DNA of 64,000 nt from Pseudomonas parasichuanensis (GCF_021601385.1 NZ_BQHO01000004.1:186001-250000), one strand, 5' to 3'; positions 1-8,876 are shown, numbered from the stretch's first letter. The notes: generated by a model from the sequence alone, not told the origin. Made by a program: numbers and translations.

Positions 1-120
1 GGCGACAGGTTCAGCCTTGACCCGGCAGCCAAACCGCTGCAGACCGAACTGTGCGGCACTATTTGCGAACTGCTGGGCGCGGCCCATGACAAGACCGTCT
101 GCCGGGAGCTGCTCAAGTGA
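1..120 (+). CDS. C-terminal end of an unidentified protein upstream of the ABC transporter (partial)
   Basis: An open frame runs from the window edge to a TGA at 118-120, giving the last 39 residues of a protein that ends in ...VCRELLK. The stop overlaps the GTG start of the downstream permease, so the gene belongs to the same operon. From memory of related Pseudomonas loci, the gene here is an alkaline-phosphatase-superfamily protein or the transporter's binding protein. The fragment is too short to decide between them. Confidence 0.55.
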   Translation, partial: GDRFSLDPAAKPLQTELCGTICELLGAAHDKTVCRELLK

Positions 121-956
121 ATGCAAGCTCCCGTGGCCGTTACCTGGCCCTGCTCTGGCTGTTGCCGTTCGCCGTGTTCTTCATCATCTTCCAGATCGCC
201 CCGCTGGCCTGGGTGGCGATCAACAGCCTGCAAAGCGAAAGCGGCTGGGGCCTGGCCAACTTCAGCAAGGTGTTCGCCTCGAAGTTCTACCTGCAGGCGC
301 TGCAACGCAGCCTGGAGATCAGCTTCTGGTCGAGCCTGTTCGGCATCATCATCGCTACCCTGGGTGCCTACTCGCTGCGCCGGGTCGATTCGAGACTGCG
401 CGACTTCGTCAGCGCCTTCGCCAACATGACCAGCAACTTTTCCGGGGTACCGCTGGCGTTCGCCTTCATCATCCTGCTGGGCTTCAACGGCGCACTCACC
501 CTACTGCTCAAGCAGATGGGCCTGCTGGGTGACTTCAGCATCTATTCCAAGACCGGGCTGATCCTGGTGTACACCTACTTCCAGATCCCGCTGGGGGTGC
601 TGCTGCTCTACCCCGCCTTCGATGCCCTGCGCGAAGACTGGCGTGAATCCGCTGCGTTGCTGGGGGCCAACCACTGGCAGTTCTGGCGGCACATCGGCCT
701 GCCGGTGCTCACCCCTGCCCTGCTCGGCACCTTCGTCATCCTGCTGGCCAACGCCCTGGGCGCCTACGCCACGGTCTACGCCCTGACCACCGGCAACTTC
801 AACGTGCTGCCGATCCGCATCGCCGGCCTTGTGGCCGGCGACATCAGCCTCGACCCGAACCTGGCCAGCGCCCTGGCCATGGTGCTGGTGGGGCTGATGA
901 CCCTGGTCACGGTGGTCCATCAATGGCTGCTCAAGAGGAGCTACCATGCGCGCTGA
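117..956 (+). CDS. ABC transporter inner-membrane permease (PotB-like)
   Basis: The 279-residue protein has about six hydrophobic membrane segments. A cytoplasmic EAA-type loop lies near residues 165-195 (…ESAALLGANHWQFWRHIGLP), the contact site for the ATPase subunit. The length and layout fit the first permease of polyamine, iron or phosphonate importers. The start is GTG at 117, overlapping the preceding stop, because the protein then begins directly before the first membrane helix. The ATG at 121 is in another frame. The 3' end overlaps the second permease by 11 bp. The substrate cannot be told from sequence. Confidence 0.9.
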   Translation: MNASSRGRYLALLWLLPFAVFFIIFQIAPLAWVAINSLQSESGWGLANFSKVFASKFYLQALQRSLEISFWSSLFGIIIATLGAYSLRRVDSRLRDFVSAFANMTSNFSGVPLAFAFIILLGFNGALTLLLKQMGLLGDFSIYSKTGLILVYTYFQIPLGVLLLYPAFDALREDWRESAALLGANHWQFWRHIGLPVLTPALLGTFVILLANALGAYATVYALTTGNFNVLPIRIAGLVAGDISLDPNLASALAMVLVGLMTLVTVVHQWLLKRSYHAR

Positions 957-1740
957 ACAATCCACCGGCGGGCTTTACCACAAGCTGGTGGTGTACCTGC
1001 TGTTCCTGATCCTGCTGCTGCCGCTGGCCGGTACCCTGCTCTACTCCCTGGCCACCAGCTGGTCGGCGACCCTGCTGCCCAGCGGCCTGACCTTCAAGTG
1101 GTACATCGCGCTGTGGAGCGAGCCACGCTTTCTTGCCGCCTTCGGCCAGTCGCTGCTGGTGTGCGTGGGGGCGCTGCTGCTGTCGGTGGTGCTGATCCTG
1201 CCGCTATTGTTCGTGGTGCACTACCACTTCCCCCGGCTAGACGCGCTGATGAACGTGCTGATCCTGCTGCCGTTCGCAGTGCCGCCGGTGGTATCGGCAG
1301 TGGGGCTGCTGCAGCTGTACGGCAGCGGGCCGATGGCCATGGTCGGCACGCCGTGGATCCTGATCGGCTGCTACTTCACCGTCGCCCTGCCGTTCATGTA
1401 CCGGGCCATCACCAACAACCTGCAGGCGATCAACCTGCGCGACCTGATGGACGCCGCCCAACTGCTGGGGGCCAGCACCTGGCAGGCCGCGTTCCTGGTG
1501 GTGCTGCCCAACCTGCGCAAGGGCCTGATGGTGGCGTTGCTGCTGTCGTTCTCGTTCCTGTTCGGCGAGTTCGTGTTCGCCAACCTGCTGGTGGGCACCC
1601 GCTACGAGACCCTGCAGGTGTACCTGAACAACATGCGCAACAGCAGCGGCCACTTCAACAGCGCGCTGGTGATCTCCTATTTCGCCTTCGTGCTGGTGCT
1701 GACCTGGGTCGCCAACCGTTTGAACAAGGACAAGACCTGA
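946..1740 (+). CDS. ABC transporter inner-membrane permease (PotC-like)
   Basis: The 264-residue integral membrane protein is the partner of the preceding permease. It has about six membrane segments and an EAA loop (LMDAAQLLGASTWQAAFLVV) near residues 165-185. It forms the second half of the membrane channel in a PotABC-type importer. Its ATG lies inside the previous gene, and its TGA is one base before the ATG of the ATPase gene, so the three are one translationally coupled unit. The substrate is unknown; spermidine/putrescine, Fe(III) and phosphonate systems all share this layout. Confidence 0.9.
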   Translation: MRAEQSTGGLYHKLVVYLLFLILLLPLAGTLLYSLATSWSATLLPSGLTFKWYIALWSEPRFLAAFGQSLLVCVGALLLSVVLILPLLFVVHYHFPRLDALMNVLILLPFAVPPVVSAVGLLQLYGSGPMAMVGTPWILIGCYFTVALPFMYRAITNNLQAINLRDLMDAAQLLGASTWQAAFLVVLPNLRKGLMVALLLSFSFLFGEFVFANLLVGTRYETLQVYLNNMRNSSGHFNSALVISYFAFVLVLTWVANRLNKDKT

Positions 1741-1741
1741 C

Positions 1742-2731
1742 ATGAGCTTCGTCAGCGTACAGAAACTGCAAAAGAGCTACGCCGGCAGCCCGGTGTTCGA
1801 AAACATCGACTGCCAGATCGAACGCGGCGAGTTCGTCACCCTGCTCGGCCCCTCGGGCTGCGGCAAGTCCACCCTGCTGCGCTGCATCGCCGGGCTCACG
1901 CCGGTGGACAGCGGCCATATCCTGCTCGACGGCCAGGACATCGTGCCGGTCAGCCCGCAGAAACGCGGGATCGGCATGGTGTTCCAGAGCTACGCGCTGT
2001 TCCCCAACATGACCGTGGAGCAGAACGTCGCCTTTGGCCTGCGCATGCAGAAGGTCAAGGCCGAGGAAAGCCAGGCACGGGTGCGCGAAGTGCTCGACCT
2101 GGTGGAACTGGGCAGCTTCGCCGGGCGCTACCCGCACCAGTTGTCCGGCGGCCAGTGCCAACGCGTGGCGCTGGCCCGCTCACTGGTCACCCGCCCGCGC
2201 CTGCTGCTGCTCGACGAGCCGTTGTCGGCGCTGGATGCGCGCATTCGCAAGCACCTGCGCGAGCAGATCCGCGCGATCCAGCGTGAGCTGGGGCTGACCA
2301 CCATCTTCGTCACCCACGACCAGGAAGAAGCGCTGACCATGTCGGACCGCATCGTCCTGATGAACCAGGGGCGCATCGTCCAGAGCGGCGATGCCGAAAC
2401 CCTCTACACCGCGCCCGTCGATCTGTTTGCCGCGGGCTTTATCGGCAACTACAACCTGCTCGATGCCGACAGCGCCAGCCGCCTGCTGCAGCGCCCGGTG
2501 GCCAGCCGCCTGGCGATCCGCCCCGAGTCCATCACCCTGGGCGTCAACGGCGAGCTGGACGGCGAGGTACGCAGCCACAGCCTGCTGGGCAACGTCATCC
2601 GCTACCGCGTGCAGGTGCGCGGGGTGGAACTGGTGGTGGACGTGCTCAACCGCTCGGCGGCCGACCTGCACCCCGACGGGCAGCGTGTATCCTTGTCGAT
2701 CGACCCCACGGCGCTACGGGAAGTGGCCTAA
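1742..2731 (+). CDS. ABC transporter ATP-binding protein (PotA-like)
   Basis: The 329-residue ATPase has every ABC motif: Walker A GPSGCGKST (about residues 37-45), Q-loop (VFQSYALFPNMT), signature LSGGQCQRVALARS, Walker B LLLLDEP and the H-loop FVTHDQEEA. The last ~90 residues form a TOBE-like regulatory domain, as in PotA/MalK-type subunits. It powers the import system made with the two preceding permeases and lies one base after the second of them. The TAA at 2729-2731 contributes the first A of an AGGAG ribosome site for the following HAD gene, so that gene is probably cotranscribed. Confidence 0.95.
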   Translation: MSFVSVQKLQKSYAGSPVFENIDCQIERGEFVTLLGPSGCGKSTLLRCIAGLTPVDSGHILLDGQDIVPVSPQKRGIGMVFQSYALFPNMTVEQNVAFGLRMQKVKAEESQARVREVLDLVELGSFAGRYPHQLSGGQCQRVALARSLVTRPRLLLLDEPLSALDARIRKHLREQIRAIQRELGLTTIFVTHDQEEALTMSDRIVLMNQGRIVQSGDAETLYTAPVDLFAAGFIGNYNLLDADSASRLLQRPVASRLAIRPESITLGVNGELDGEVRSHSLLGNVIRYRVQVRGVELVVDVLNRSAADLHPDGQRVSLSIDPTALREVA

Positions 2732-2744
2732 GGAGATTCAACCC

Positions 2745-3398
2745 ATGGCATTGGCAATTTTCGATCTGGACGAAACCCTGATCCACGGTGACTGCGCGTC
2801 ACTGTGGAGCGAACAGATGGCCCGATTGGGCTGGGTCGACGGCAAGGCGTTCCTCAAGCGCGACCATGAACTGATGGAGGCCTACGGCAAGGGCCACCTG
2901 GCCATGGAGGACTACATGGCTTTCAGCCTGGAGCCGATCGCCGGACGCACCCTGGAAGAGGTGGAGCACCTGGTCGAGCCGTGGGTCGAGGACGTGATCG
3001 AGCCGATCATCTACGGCGATGCCTGCCGTTGCATCGCCGAACACCGCAAGCGTGGCGACCGCATCCTGATCATTTCCGCGAGCGGTACGCACCTGGTGGG
3101 GCCGATCGCAGCGCGGCTGGGGGTGGACGAGTACCTGGCCATCGAGCTTGAGGCGGTCAACAGCGTGTTTACCGGCAAGACCCACGGTGTGCTGACCTAC
3201 CGCGAAGGCAAGATCACCCGATTGCTGGAGTGGCTGGACCAGGAGCAGGAGAACCTGGAAGGGGCGAGTTTCTATTCCGATTCGCGCAACGATTTGCCGT
3301 TGTTGCTGAGAGTGGATCATCCGTTTGCGGTGAACCCGGATGCGGTGTTGCGTGAGCATGCCGAGAAAAATGGATGGCCGGTGCTGAGCTGGGCCTGA
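2745..3398 (+). CDS. HAD-superfamily hydrolase, subfamily IB (SerB-like phosphatase)
   Basis: The 217-residue protein begins MALAIFDLDETLIHGD, which holds the HAD motif I DxDxT with the nucleophilic Asp at residue 8 and the acid at 10. Motif II is LIISASGTHL, and the metal-binding motif is YSDSRNDLPLL near residue 180. This is the IB (phosphoserine-phosphatase-like) group, whose members hydrolyse small phosphate monoesters in the cytoplasm. The start is the ATG at 2745, nine bases after an AGGAG at 2731-2735. The frame is open further upstream inside the ABC ATPase gene, but that part is out of frame with the ATPase. The substrate is unknown. Confidence 0.85.
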   Translation: MALAIFDLDETLIHGDCASLWSEQMARLGWVDGKAFLKRDHELMEAYGKGHLAMEDYMAFSLEPIAGRTLEEVEHLVEPWVEDVIEPIIYGDACRCIAEHRKRGDRILIISASGTHLVGPIAARLGVDEYLAIELEAVNSVFTGKTHGVLTYREGKITRLLEWLDQEQENLEGASFYSDSRNDLPLLLRVDHPFAVNPDAVLREHAEKNGWPVLSWA

Positions 3399-3424
3399 AG
3401 GTTTGTGCTGCCAGTTCTGCCCCT

Positions 3425-3505
3425 ATCGCCGGCAAGCCGGCTCCCACACTAACCGCGCTGACCTTGGGCTATGCGCAATCCTGTGGGAGCCGGCTTGCCG
3501 GCGAT
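3425..3505. repeat. REP pair (BIME-like), GCCGGCAAGCCGGC type
   Basis: Two copies of the Pseudomonas REP with core GCCGGCAAGCCGGCTCCCAC face each other at 3425-3448 and 3482-3505, separated by about 33 bp. The element sits between the convergent HAD and quinone oxidoreductase genes, the usual place for such elements. Confidence 0.9.
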
Positions 3506-3519
3506 GAGGCCGGAATGCC

Positions 3520-4482
3520 TTACACCAGGCTCGGGTCGATCACCAGCACCAGCTTGCCCGACACCTGGTTGCTCGCAAGCTCCGCATAGGCCGCCTCGGC
3601 AAATTCCACAGGATAGGTATCGACCAGTTGCGCCGACAACCGCCCCTCAGTGAACAGCGGCCATACCTGCTGCCCCAGCTCGCGCAGCAATTCAGCCTTG
3701 AATCCGTCATCCCGGTTGCGCAGCGTCGACCCGGTGACCTGCAGGCGCTTGCCCAGGACCAGCGCCAGGTCCAGCTCGACCTTGCGCCCGCCCATCAGGC
3801 CGATGATCACCCAGCGTCCGTCGCGGGCGAGCAGCTTGAGGTTGAGCGGCCCATAGCTGGCACCGACCGGGTCGAGGATCACATCGAACGGCCCGAGCTG
3901 CTCCAGCGCGTCGAGGTTGGCATTGCGCACCACGCCGCCCGCCGCCCCCAGGCCTTCGCAGTAGGCCAGGCGCTCGTCAGAGCCGACGCTGACCCATACC
4001 GGGTTGCCGAAGGCCTTGCACAGCTGGATCGCCGCCGAACCCACGCCGCTGGCGCCAGCATGCACCAGCACCTTCTCGCCAGCCTTGAGGCCACCCAGCT
4101 GGAAGATGTTCAGCCAGGCCGTGGCGTACACCTCGGGGATCGCCGCCGCTTCGTGCAGGCTCAGGCCTTCGGGTACCGGCAGCACGTGGCGGGCATCGAC
4201 CACCACTTCTTCGGCCATGCCGCCACCGGCCAGCAGTGCGCAGACCCGGTCACCGACGCGCCAGTCGGCGCCAGCGCCGACCTCTTCGATGATGCCGGCG
4301 CACTCCAGGCCCATATAAGGGCTGGCACCCGGCGGCGGTGGATAAAGGCCGGCCTTTTGCAGCAGGTCGGCGCGGTTCAGCCCCGCGGCGGCCACTCGAA
4401 TGCGCACCTGCCCTGCGTCACAGGCCGGGCGTTCGGCCTCGACCCAGGCCACATGTCCGTCAACGCCTTGCAATGCCTTCAC
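3520..4482 (-). CDS. NAD(P)H quinone oxidoreductase, zinc-independent MDR family (PIG3-like)
   Basis: The 320-residue protein has the medium-chain reductase fold: an N-terminal catalytic domain (…GLNRADLLQKAGLYPPPPGAS, GLECAGIIEEVG) and a Rossmann domain with the nucleotide-binding loop HAGASGVGSAAIQL near residues 140-155. There are no zinc-ligand cysteines, as in the TP53I3/PIG3 quinone oxidoreductase branch. It would reduce quinones with NADPH in the cytoplasm. It stands alone, divergent from prc and convergent with the HAD gene. The physiological substrate is not evident. Confidence 0.9.
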   Translation of the reverse strand: MKALQGVDGHVAWVEAERPACDAGQVRIRVAAAGLNRADLLQKAGLYPPPPGASPYMGLECAGIIEEVGAGADWRVGDRVCALLAGGGMAEEVVVDARHVLPVPEGLSLHEAAAIPEVYATAWLNIFQLGGLKAGEKVLVHAGASGVGSAAIQLCKAFGNPVWVSVGSDERLAYCEGLGAAGGVVRNANLDALEQLGPFDVILDPVGASYGPLNLKLLARDGRWVIIGLMGGRKVELDLALVLGKRLQVTGSTLRNRDDGFKAELLRELGQQVWPLFTEGRLSAQLVDTYPVEFAEAAYAELASNQVSGKLVLVIDPSLV

Positions 4483-4511
4483 AGTGCCTCCATAGTTGAA
4501 TCATATGACTG

Positions 4512-4539
4512 AGCCTGGGATCACCGTCCCAGGCTTTTT
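4512..4539 (+). terminator. Terminator-like hairpin upstream of prc
   Basis: A perfect 9-bp stem AGCCTGGGA/TCCCAGGCT with a 6-base loop is followed by a T run, so it reads as an intrinsic terminator on the + strand. No + strand gene ends just before it: the DNA upstream is the 5' end of the oppositely oriented quinone oxidoreductase. It may stop antisense transcription or attenuate prc. Confidence 0.7.
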
Positions 4540-4590
4540 GCAGTATTTTCCCGGTTTCATGGAACCGGCGAACGGAAAAGACGGCCTACT

Positions 4591-6705
4591 ATGCGTGATC
4601 AATTGCCTACACGTCGAATCAGCATGAAGCATTTCCTCCCCAGCACCGCCCTCGCCCTCGTCATCGGGCTCGGCAGCCTCACGCTCGGTGGCAATGCGGC
4701 CGCCGCCAACAAGTGGGACAGCTTGCAGCCAGACCGTGACGAGATCGTCGCCAGCCTCAACGTGGTCGAGTTGCTCAAGCGCCACCACTACAGCAAGCCG
4801 CCGCTGGACGACGCCCGTTCGGTCATCATCTATGACAGCTACATCAAGCTGCTGGACCCGTCACGCAGCTATTTCAACGCGGCCGACATCGCCGAGTTCG
4901 ACAAGTGGAAGACGCAGTTCGACGATTTTCTGAAAAGCGGCAACCTCGACCCCGGTTTCACCATCTACAAGCGCTACCTGGACCGTGTGAAGCAGCGCCT
5001 GGACTTCGCCCTGGCCGAACTGAACAAGGGCGTCGACAAGATCGACTTCACCGTAAAAGAGGACCTGCTGGTCGACCGCAAGGACGCCCCGTGGATGAAG
5101 AACTCGGCCGAGCTCGACGACCTGTGGCGCAAGCGCGTGAAGGATGAAGTGCTGCGCCAGAAGATCGCCGGCAAGGACTTCAAGCAGATCCAGGAAACCC
5201 TGACCAAGCGCTACAAGAACCAGCTGGCGCGCCTGGACCAGACCCGTGCCGAAGACATCTTCCAGGCCTACATCAACACCTTCGCCCAGTCCTACGACCC
5301 GCACACCAACTACCTGTCGCCGGACAACGCCGAAAACTTCGACATCAACATGAGCCTGTCGCTCGAAGGCATCGGCGCGGTGCTGCAGAGCGACAACGAC
5401 CAGGTCAAGATCGTACGCCTGGTGCCCGCTGGCCCTGCGGCGAAAACCAAGCAGGTGGCCCCGGCCGACAAGATCATCGGCGTGGCGCAAGGCAACAAGG
5501 AAATGGTCGACGTGGTCGGCTGGCGCCTGGACGAAGTGGTCAAGCTGATCCGTGGCCCGAAAGGCTCGGTGGTGCGCCTGGAAGTGATCCCGGCGAGCAA
5601 TGCGCCGAACGACCAGACCAGCAAGATCGTCTCGATCACCCGTGAAGCGGTCAAGCTCGAAGAGCAGGCGGCGAAGAAGTCGGTGCTCAAGCTCAAGCAG
5701 GACGGCCGCGACTACAAGCTGGGGATCATCGAGATCCCGGCCTTCTACCTCGACTTCAAGGCCTATCGCGCCGGCGACCCGGACTACAAGAGCACCACCC
5801 GCGACGTGAAGAAGCTGCTCACCGAGCTGCAGAAAGAGAAAGTCGACGGCGTGGTCATCGACCTGCGCAACAACGGCGGTGGCTCGCTGCAGGAAGCCAC
5901 CGAGCTGACCAGCCTGTTCATCGAAAAAGGCCCGACCGTGCTGGTGCGTAACAGCGACGGCCGCGTGGACGTGCTCGAAGACGAAAACCCTGGCGCCTTC
6001 TACAAAGGCCCGCTGGCGCTGCTGGTCAACCGCCTCTCGGCCTCGGCCTCGGAGATCTTCGCCGGCGCCATGCAGGATTATCACCGCGCGCTGATCATCG
6101 GTGGCCAGACCTTCGGCAAAGGCACCGTGCAGACCATCCAGCCGCTCAACCATGGTGAGCTCAAGCTGACGCTGGCCAAGTTCTACCGGGTTTCCGGGCA
6201 GAGCACCCAGCACCAGGGCGTGCTGCCGGACATCGCCTACCCGTCGATCATCGACACCAAGGAAATCGGCGAGAGCGCCCTGCCCGAAGCCATGCCGTGG
6301 GACACCATCCGCCCGGTGATCAAGCCGGTGGCCGACCCGTTCAAGCCGTACCTGGCCCAGCTCAAGGCACAGCATGAGGCGCGCAGCGTCAAGGATGCCG
6401 AGTTTGCCTACATCCGTGACCGCCTGGCGCTGACCCAGAAGCTGATGGACGAGAAGACCGTCAGCCTCAACGAGCAGGACCGCCGCGCGCGCCACGACCA
6501 GATCGAGGCCAAGCAGCTGGCGCTGGAAAACATCCGCCGCAAGGCCAAGGGCGAAGAACCGCTCAAAGAGCTGAAAAAGGAAGACGAGGACGCGCTGCCA
6601 GCCGAGCCGGACGACACCAAACCGGAAGACGACGCCTACCTGTCGGAGACCGGGCGCATCCTGCTCGACTACCTGAGCTTGAGCACGTCGGTGGCCAAGC
6701 ACTGA
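4591..6705 (+). CDS. prc: Periplasmic tail-specific protease Prc (S41 family, AlgO-like)
   Basis: The 704-residue protein has a signal peptide (…STALALVIGLGSLTLGGNAAAA), a long N-terminal helical domain, a PDZ domain near residues 245-330 and an S41 protease core. The catalytic serine lies in NRLSASASEIF (about residues 483-490) and the general-base lysine in FGKGTVQ (K510). A C-terminal DUF3340-type tail follows. Prc cleaves C-terminal tails of periplasmic proteins; in P. aeruginosa the homologue AlgO acts on anti-sigma factor MucA variants. The start is uncertain: ATG 4624 (MKHFLPS) gives 693 residues and a more standard signal peptide, and neither start has a strong ribosome site. An intrinsic terminator follows. 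Confidence 0.95.
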   Translation: MRDQLPTRRISMKHFLPSTALALVIGLGSLTLGGNAAAANKWDSLQPDRDEIVASLNVVELLKRHHYSKPPLDDARSVIIYDSYIKLLDPSRSYFNAADIAEFDKWKTQFDDFLKSGNLDPGFTIYKRYLDRVKQRLDFALAELNKGVDKIDFTVKEDLLVDRKDAPWMKNSAELDDLWRKRVKDEVLRQKIAGKDFKQIQETLTKRYKNQLARLDQTRAEDIFQAYINTFAQSYDPHTNYLSPDNAENFDINMSLSLEGIGAVLQSDNDQVKIVRLVPAGPAAKTKQVAPADKIIGVAQGNKEMVDVVGWRLDEVVKLIRGPKGSVVRLEVIPASNAPNDQTSKIVSITREAVKLEEQAAKKSVLKLKQDGRDYKLGIIEIPAFYLDFKAYRAGDPDYKSTTRDVKKLLTELQKEKVDGVVIDLRNNGGGSLQEATELTSLFIEKGPTVLVRNSDGRVDVLEDENPGAFYKGPLALLVNRLSASASEIFAGAMQDYHRALIIGGQTFGKGTVQTIQPLNHGELKLTLAKFYRVSGQSTQHQGVLPDIAYPSIIDTKEIGESALPEAMPWDTIRPVIKPVADPFKPYLAQLKAQHEARSVKDAEFAYIRDRLALTQKLMDEKTVSLNEQDRRARHDQIEAKQLALENIRRKAKGEEPLKELKKEDEDALPAEPDDTKPEDDAYLSETGRILLDYLSLSTSVAKH

Positions 6706-6766
6706 AGTGATGGCAATATAATGTGAGCCGTCATTAAACAGTCATCTGACTGTCGTGAAATAGAAG

Positions 6767-6795
6767 GGCCGGGCGTGAAAACGCCCGGCCTTTTT
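6767..6795 (+). terminator. Intrinsic terminator after prc
   Basis: A perfect 10-bp stem GGCCGGGCGT/ACGCCCGGCC with a GAAA tetraloop is followed by TTTTT. It lies 61 bases after the prc stop and just before the ribosome site of the EAL gene, so it separates the two transcription units. The stem also argues against the GTG at 6775 as a start codon. Confidence 0.93.
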
Positions 6796-6813
6796 CTATT
6801 CAGGAAGCAGTCC

Positions 6814-8040
6814 ATGACCGTCACCGAACAGCTCAGCGCACTGAGCGCCATCCTGGCTCAACGTAGCGTGCACAGCCTGTTCCAGCCCATCGTCTGTCTT
6901 TCTGAACGGCGCATTCTCGGCTATGAAGCCTTGAGCCGCGGCCCCTCCAACAGCCCGCTGCATTCGCCGCTGAACCTGTTTGCCATCGCCCGCCAGGCCG
7001 GGCGCCTCAGCGAACTGGAAGTGCTGTGCCGCGAAACCGCCTGCCGGCGCTTTGCCGAACAGAACCTCGAGGGCAAGCTGTTCCTCAACGTTTCGCCCGA
7101 GTCCCTGCTGGAACCGCACTACCCTTCCGGGCGTACCCTGAAGATGCTCGAACAGGTCGGCCTGTCGCCCAGCCGGGTGGTCATCGAACTCACCGAGCAG
7201 ACGCCCACCGAAGACTTCCAGCTGCTGTTCAACGCCCTGCACCATTACCGCGACATGGGTTTCTCGATTGCCCTGGATGACTTGGGCGCAGGCTATTCAA
7301 GCCTGCGCCTGTGGTCGGAGCTGCGCCCGGACTACGTGAAGATCGACCGCCACTTTATCGACGGCATCCACCAGGACCCGCTCAAGCGCGAGTTCGTCGG
7401 TTCCATTCTGCAAATCGCCCGCGCCTCACGCGCCCAGGTGATCGCCGAAGGCATCGAGCTGGCGGAAGAGCTGGCAGTATTGAGTGAAATGGGCGTTGAG
7501 CTGCTACAGGGCTATCTGCTTGGCCGCCCTCAGGAGACCGCTGCACGTGAATGCTCGATCCTGCCGCCTCAAGTGCCGAGCAGCCCTGCCACGTTGAACG
7601 AAGACAACGCCGACCTTGGCGCCCTGCTTATCCAGCAGCCAGCAGTGCCGCTGGAAACCGCCACCCAGCATGTGTTGGAGGCCTTCCGCCGCCAGGCCAG
7701 CCTCAACTCCATCGCCGTGCTGGACCCACAAGGCAAGCCGTGCGGTATCGTCCATCGCCATTCGTTGTCCGAAGCGCTGCTCAAGCCAGCGGGCAGCGAG
7801 CTGTTAACAGGCAAACCCGTCAGCCAAGTGATGAGCCAGGACTTTGTGGCAGTCGAACGTGGGCAATCACTGCAGCAGGTCAGCCGCCTGCTGACCAGCC
7901 GGGCGCAACAGCGTATCGAGGACGCCTTCATCATTACCCAGGGCGGCCGCTACCTGGGGCTGGGGCGGGTGATCGACGTGCTCAAGCTGATCACCGAGCA
8001 GCAGAGCGAGCGGGCCCGCGATCAAAGCACCTGCTGCTAG
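6814..8040 (+). CDS. EAL-domain c-di-GMP phosphodiesterase with C-terminal CBS pair
   Basis: The 408-residue protein has an EAL domain (about residues 15-245) followed by two CBS modules (about 265-400). The catalytic residues are present: the YEALSRG motif, the Asn of FLNVSPES, the Glu of VIELTEQ, the paired Asp of ALDDLGAGYSSL, the Lys of VKIDRHF and the Glu of VIAEGIE. It is therefore probably an active c-di-GMP hydrolase, with the CBS pair likely sensing an adenine nucleotide. ATG 6814 follows CAGGAAG at 6801-6807. An upstream in-frame GTG lies inside the prc terminator and was rejected. There is no signal peptide or membrane segment, so it is cytoplasmic. Confidence 0.9.
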   Translation: MTVTEQLSALSAILAQRSVHSLFQPIVCLSERRILGYEALSRGPSNSPLHSPLNLFAIARQAGRLSELEVLCRETACRRFAEQNLEGKLFLNVSPESLLEPHYPSGRTLKMLEQVGLSPSRVVIELTEQTPTEDFQLLFNALHHYRDMGFSIALDDLGAGYSSLRLWSELRPDYVKIDRHFIDGIHQDPLKREFVGSILQIARASRAQVIAEGIELAEELAVLSEMGVELLQGYLLGRPQETAARECSILPPQVPSSPATLNEDNADLGALLIQQPAVPLETATQHVLEAFRRQASLNSIAVLDPQGKPCGIVHRHSLSEALLKPAGSELLTGKPVSQVMSQDFVAVERGQSLQQVSRLLTSRAQQRIEDAFIITQGGRYLGLGRVIDVLKLITEQQSERARDQSTCC

Positions 8041-8118
8041 GTGGGCAACGTCATGTGAAAACAACTGCCTGTTTAGGAGCCCCCGAGAAGGCCGCGCCTA
8101 CAGAAGTTACGCAGCTCT

Positions 8119-8142
8119 TGTGGGCGTTGGCTTGCCAGCGAT
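8119..8142. repeat. Degenerate single REP
   Basis: TGTGGGCGTTGGCTTGCCAGCG followed by AT matches the GCTGGCAAGCCAGC type REP with a few changes. It is unpaired and lies between the convergent EAL and hypothetical genes. Confidence 0.65.
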
Positions 8143-8166
8143 GAAGCCGGCACTGCCGCCCCCGTT

Positions 8167-8535
8167 TCACGCCTCTTCCGGATACCGATACTCGAATACC
8201 CGCACCACTTCCGAGGCATGCCATGACGCCGCTTCCATGCCATCCACCGGCCCGTTGAACCTGCCCAGCCGCTCGACGCACTCGAAAAAACCGGTACGTG
8301 GCAGGCGGCTGGCGCCCTGGCTGATCACCAGCGAGCTGCGCAACGGCTGCTCGGCGCGGGCATCAAGCAGCGCCAGGTATTCCAGGGCGGCGGTCAGTGT
8401 CTGCATGGCCGGGCTGGGCAACTGGAGGCGTTCGAGCAATGCGCGGTAGGTGAGCAGGTGGCGTTGACGGCGGGCCAGGTCGAGCTCGGTCAGCAGACTC
8501 TCCCAGTGCTGACGGCTGATCCTGACCTGGCTCAT
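8167..8535 (-). CDS. Conserved hypothetical protein coupled to the XRE regulator
   Basis: The 122-residue soluble protein has a charged helical N-terminus (WESLLTELDLARRQRHLLTY), and the middle section reads like a winged-helix or small helical domain (…LRSSLVISQGASRLPRTGFF). I do not recognise the family with confidence. Its ATG overlaps the stop of the upstream XRE gene as ATGA, so the two are translationally coupled and probably act together. A toxin-antitoxin pair is conceivable but nothing in this protein resembles a known toxin. Confidence 0.7.
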   Translation of the reverse strand: MSQVRISRQHWESLLTELDLARRQRHLLTYRALLERLQLPSPAMQTLTAALEYLALLDARAEQPLRSSLVISQGASRLPRTGFFECVERLGRFNGPVDGMEAASWHASEVVRVFEYRYPEEA

Positions 8536-8876
8536 GACGGCTCGCTCCAGCCACCAATGCCCAGGTGCCAGGCCAGGCTGCGCAGGATTGCAGCGTCAGG
8601 ACGGCGTTCGCCGGACTCGATCATCGCCAGGTAAGCCGGGCTGATGCCTACCGTGCGCGCCAGCTGCTCGGGAGCCAGGCCTTTGGCCTGACGCAACGAC
8701 GCCAGCTCATCCAAAGCACGCAGGCTGGCGCTCTGCGTTGTGCTTTCGACAGTGTCGGTACTGCCTGGCGCCGCGGCAGGTGCCTGGCCCGCGGCGGCCA
8801 GCAGCGCCTGATACTGCTCCCAGGGAACCACTGCGTACTCGGGCTGACCGTCCCGGCTGATGACCTGAATACCCAT
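8532..8876 (-). CDS. XRE-family helix-turn-helix regulator with antitoxin-like N-terminus
   Basis: The 114-residue protein has a short N-terminal segment (VISRDGQPEYAVVPWEQYQALL) resembling the N-terminal strand-helix of Phd/HigA-type antitoxins. It is followed by an Ala/Pro/Ser/Thr-rich linker and an XRE domain (LRQAKGLAPEQLARTVGISP, AYLAMIESGERRPD). It should bind DNA as a dimer. ATG 8876 is preferred over the upstream start at 8900 because AAGGGGG lies just before it on the coding strand. It is coupled by ATGA to the downstream hypothetical gene. Confidence 0.85.
   Translation of the reverse strand: MGIQVISRDGQPEYAVVPWEQYQALLAAAGQAPAAAPGSTDTVESTTQSASLRALDELASLRQAKGLAPEQLARTVGISPAYLAMIESGERRPDAAILRSLAWHLGIGGWSEPS

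Noticed and set aside
8167-8876. XRE/hypothetical pair as a toxin-antitoxin system
   Set aside because: The XRE protein is antitoxin-like, but its partner has no toxin signature and lies downstream of the regulator. It is left as an unknown coupled pair.
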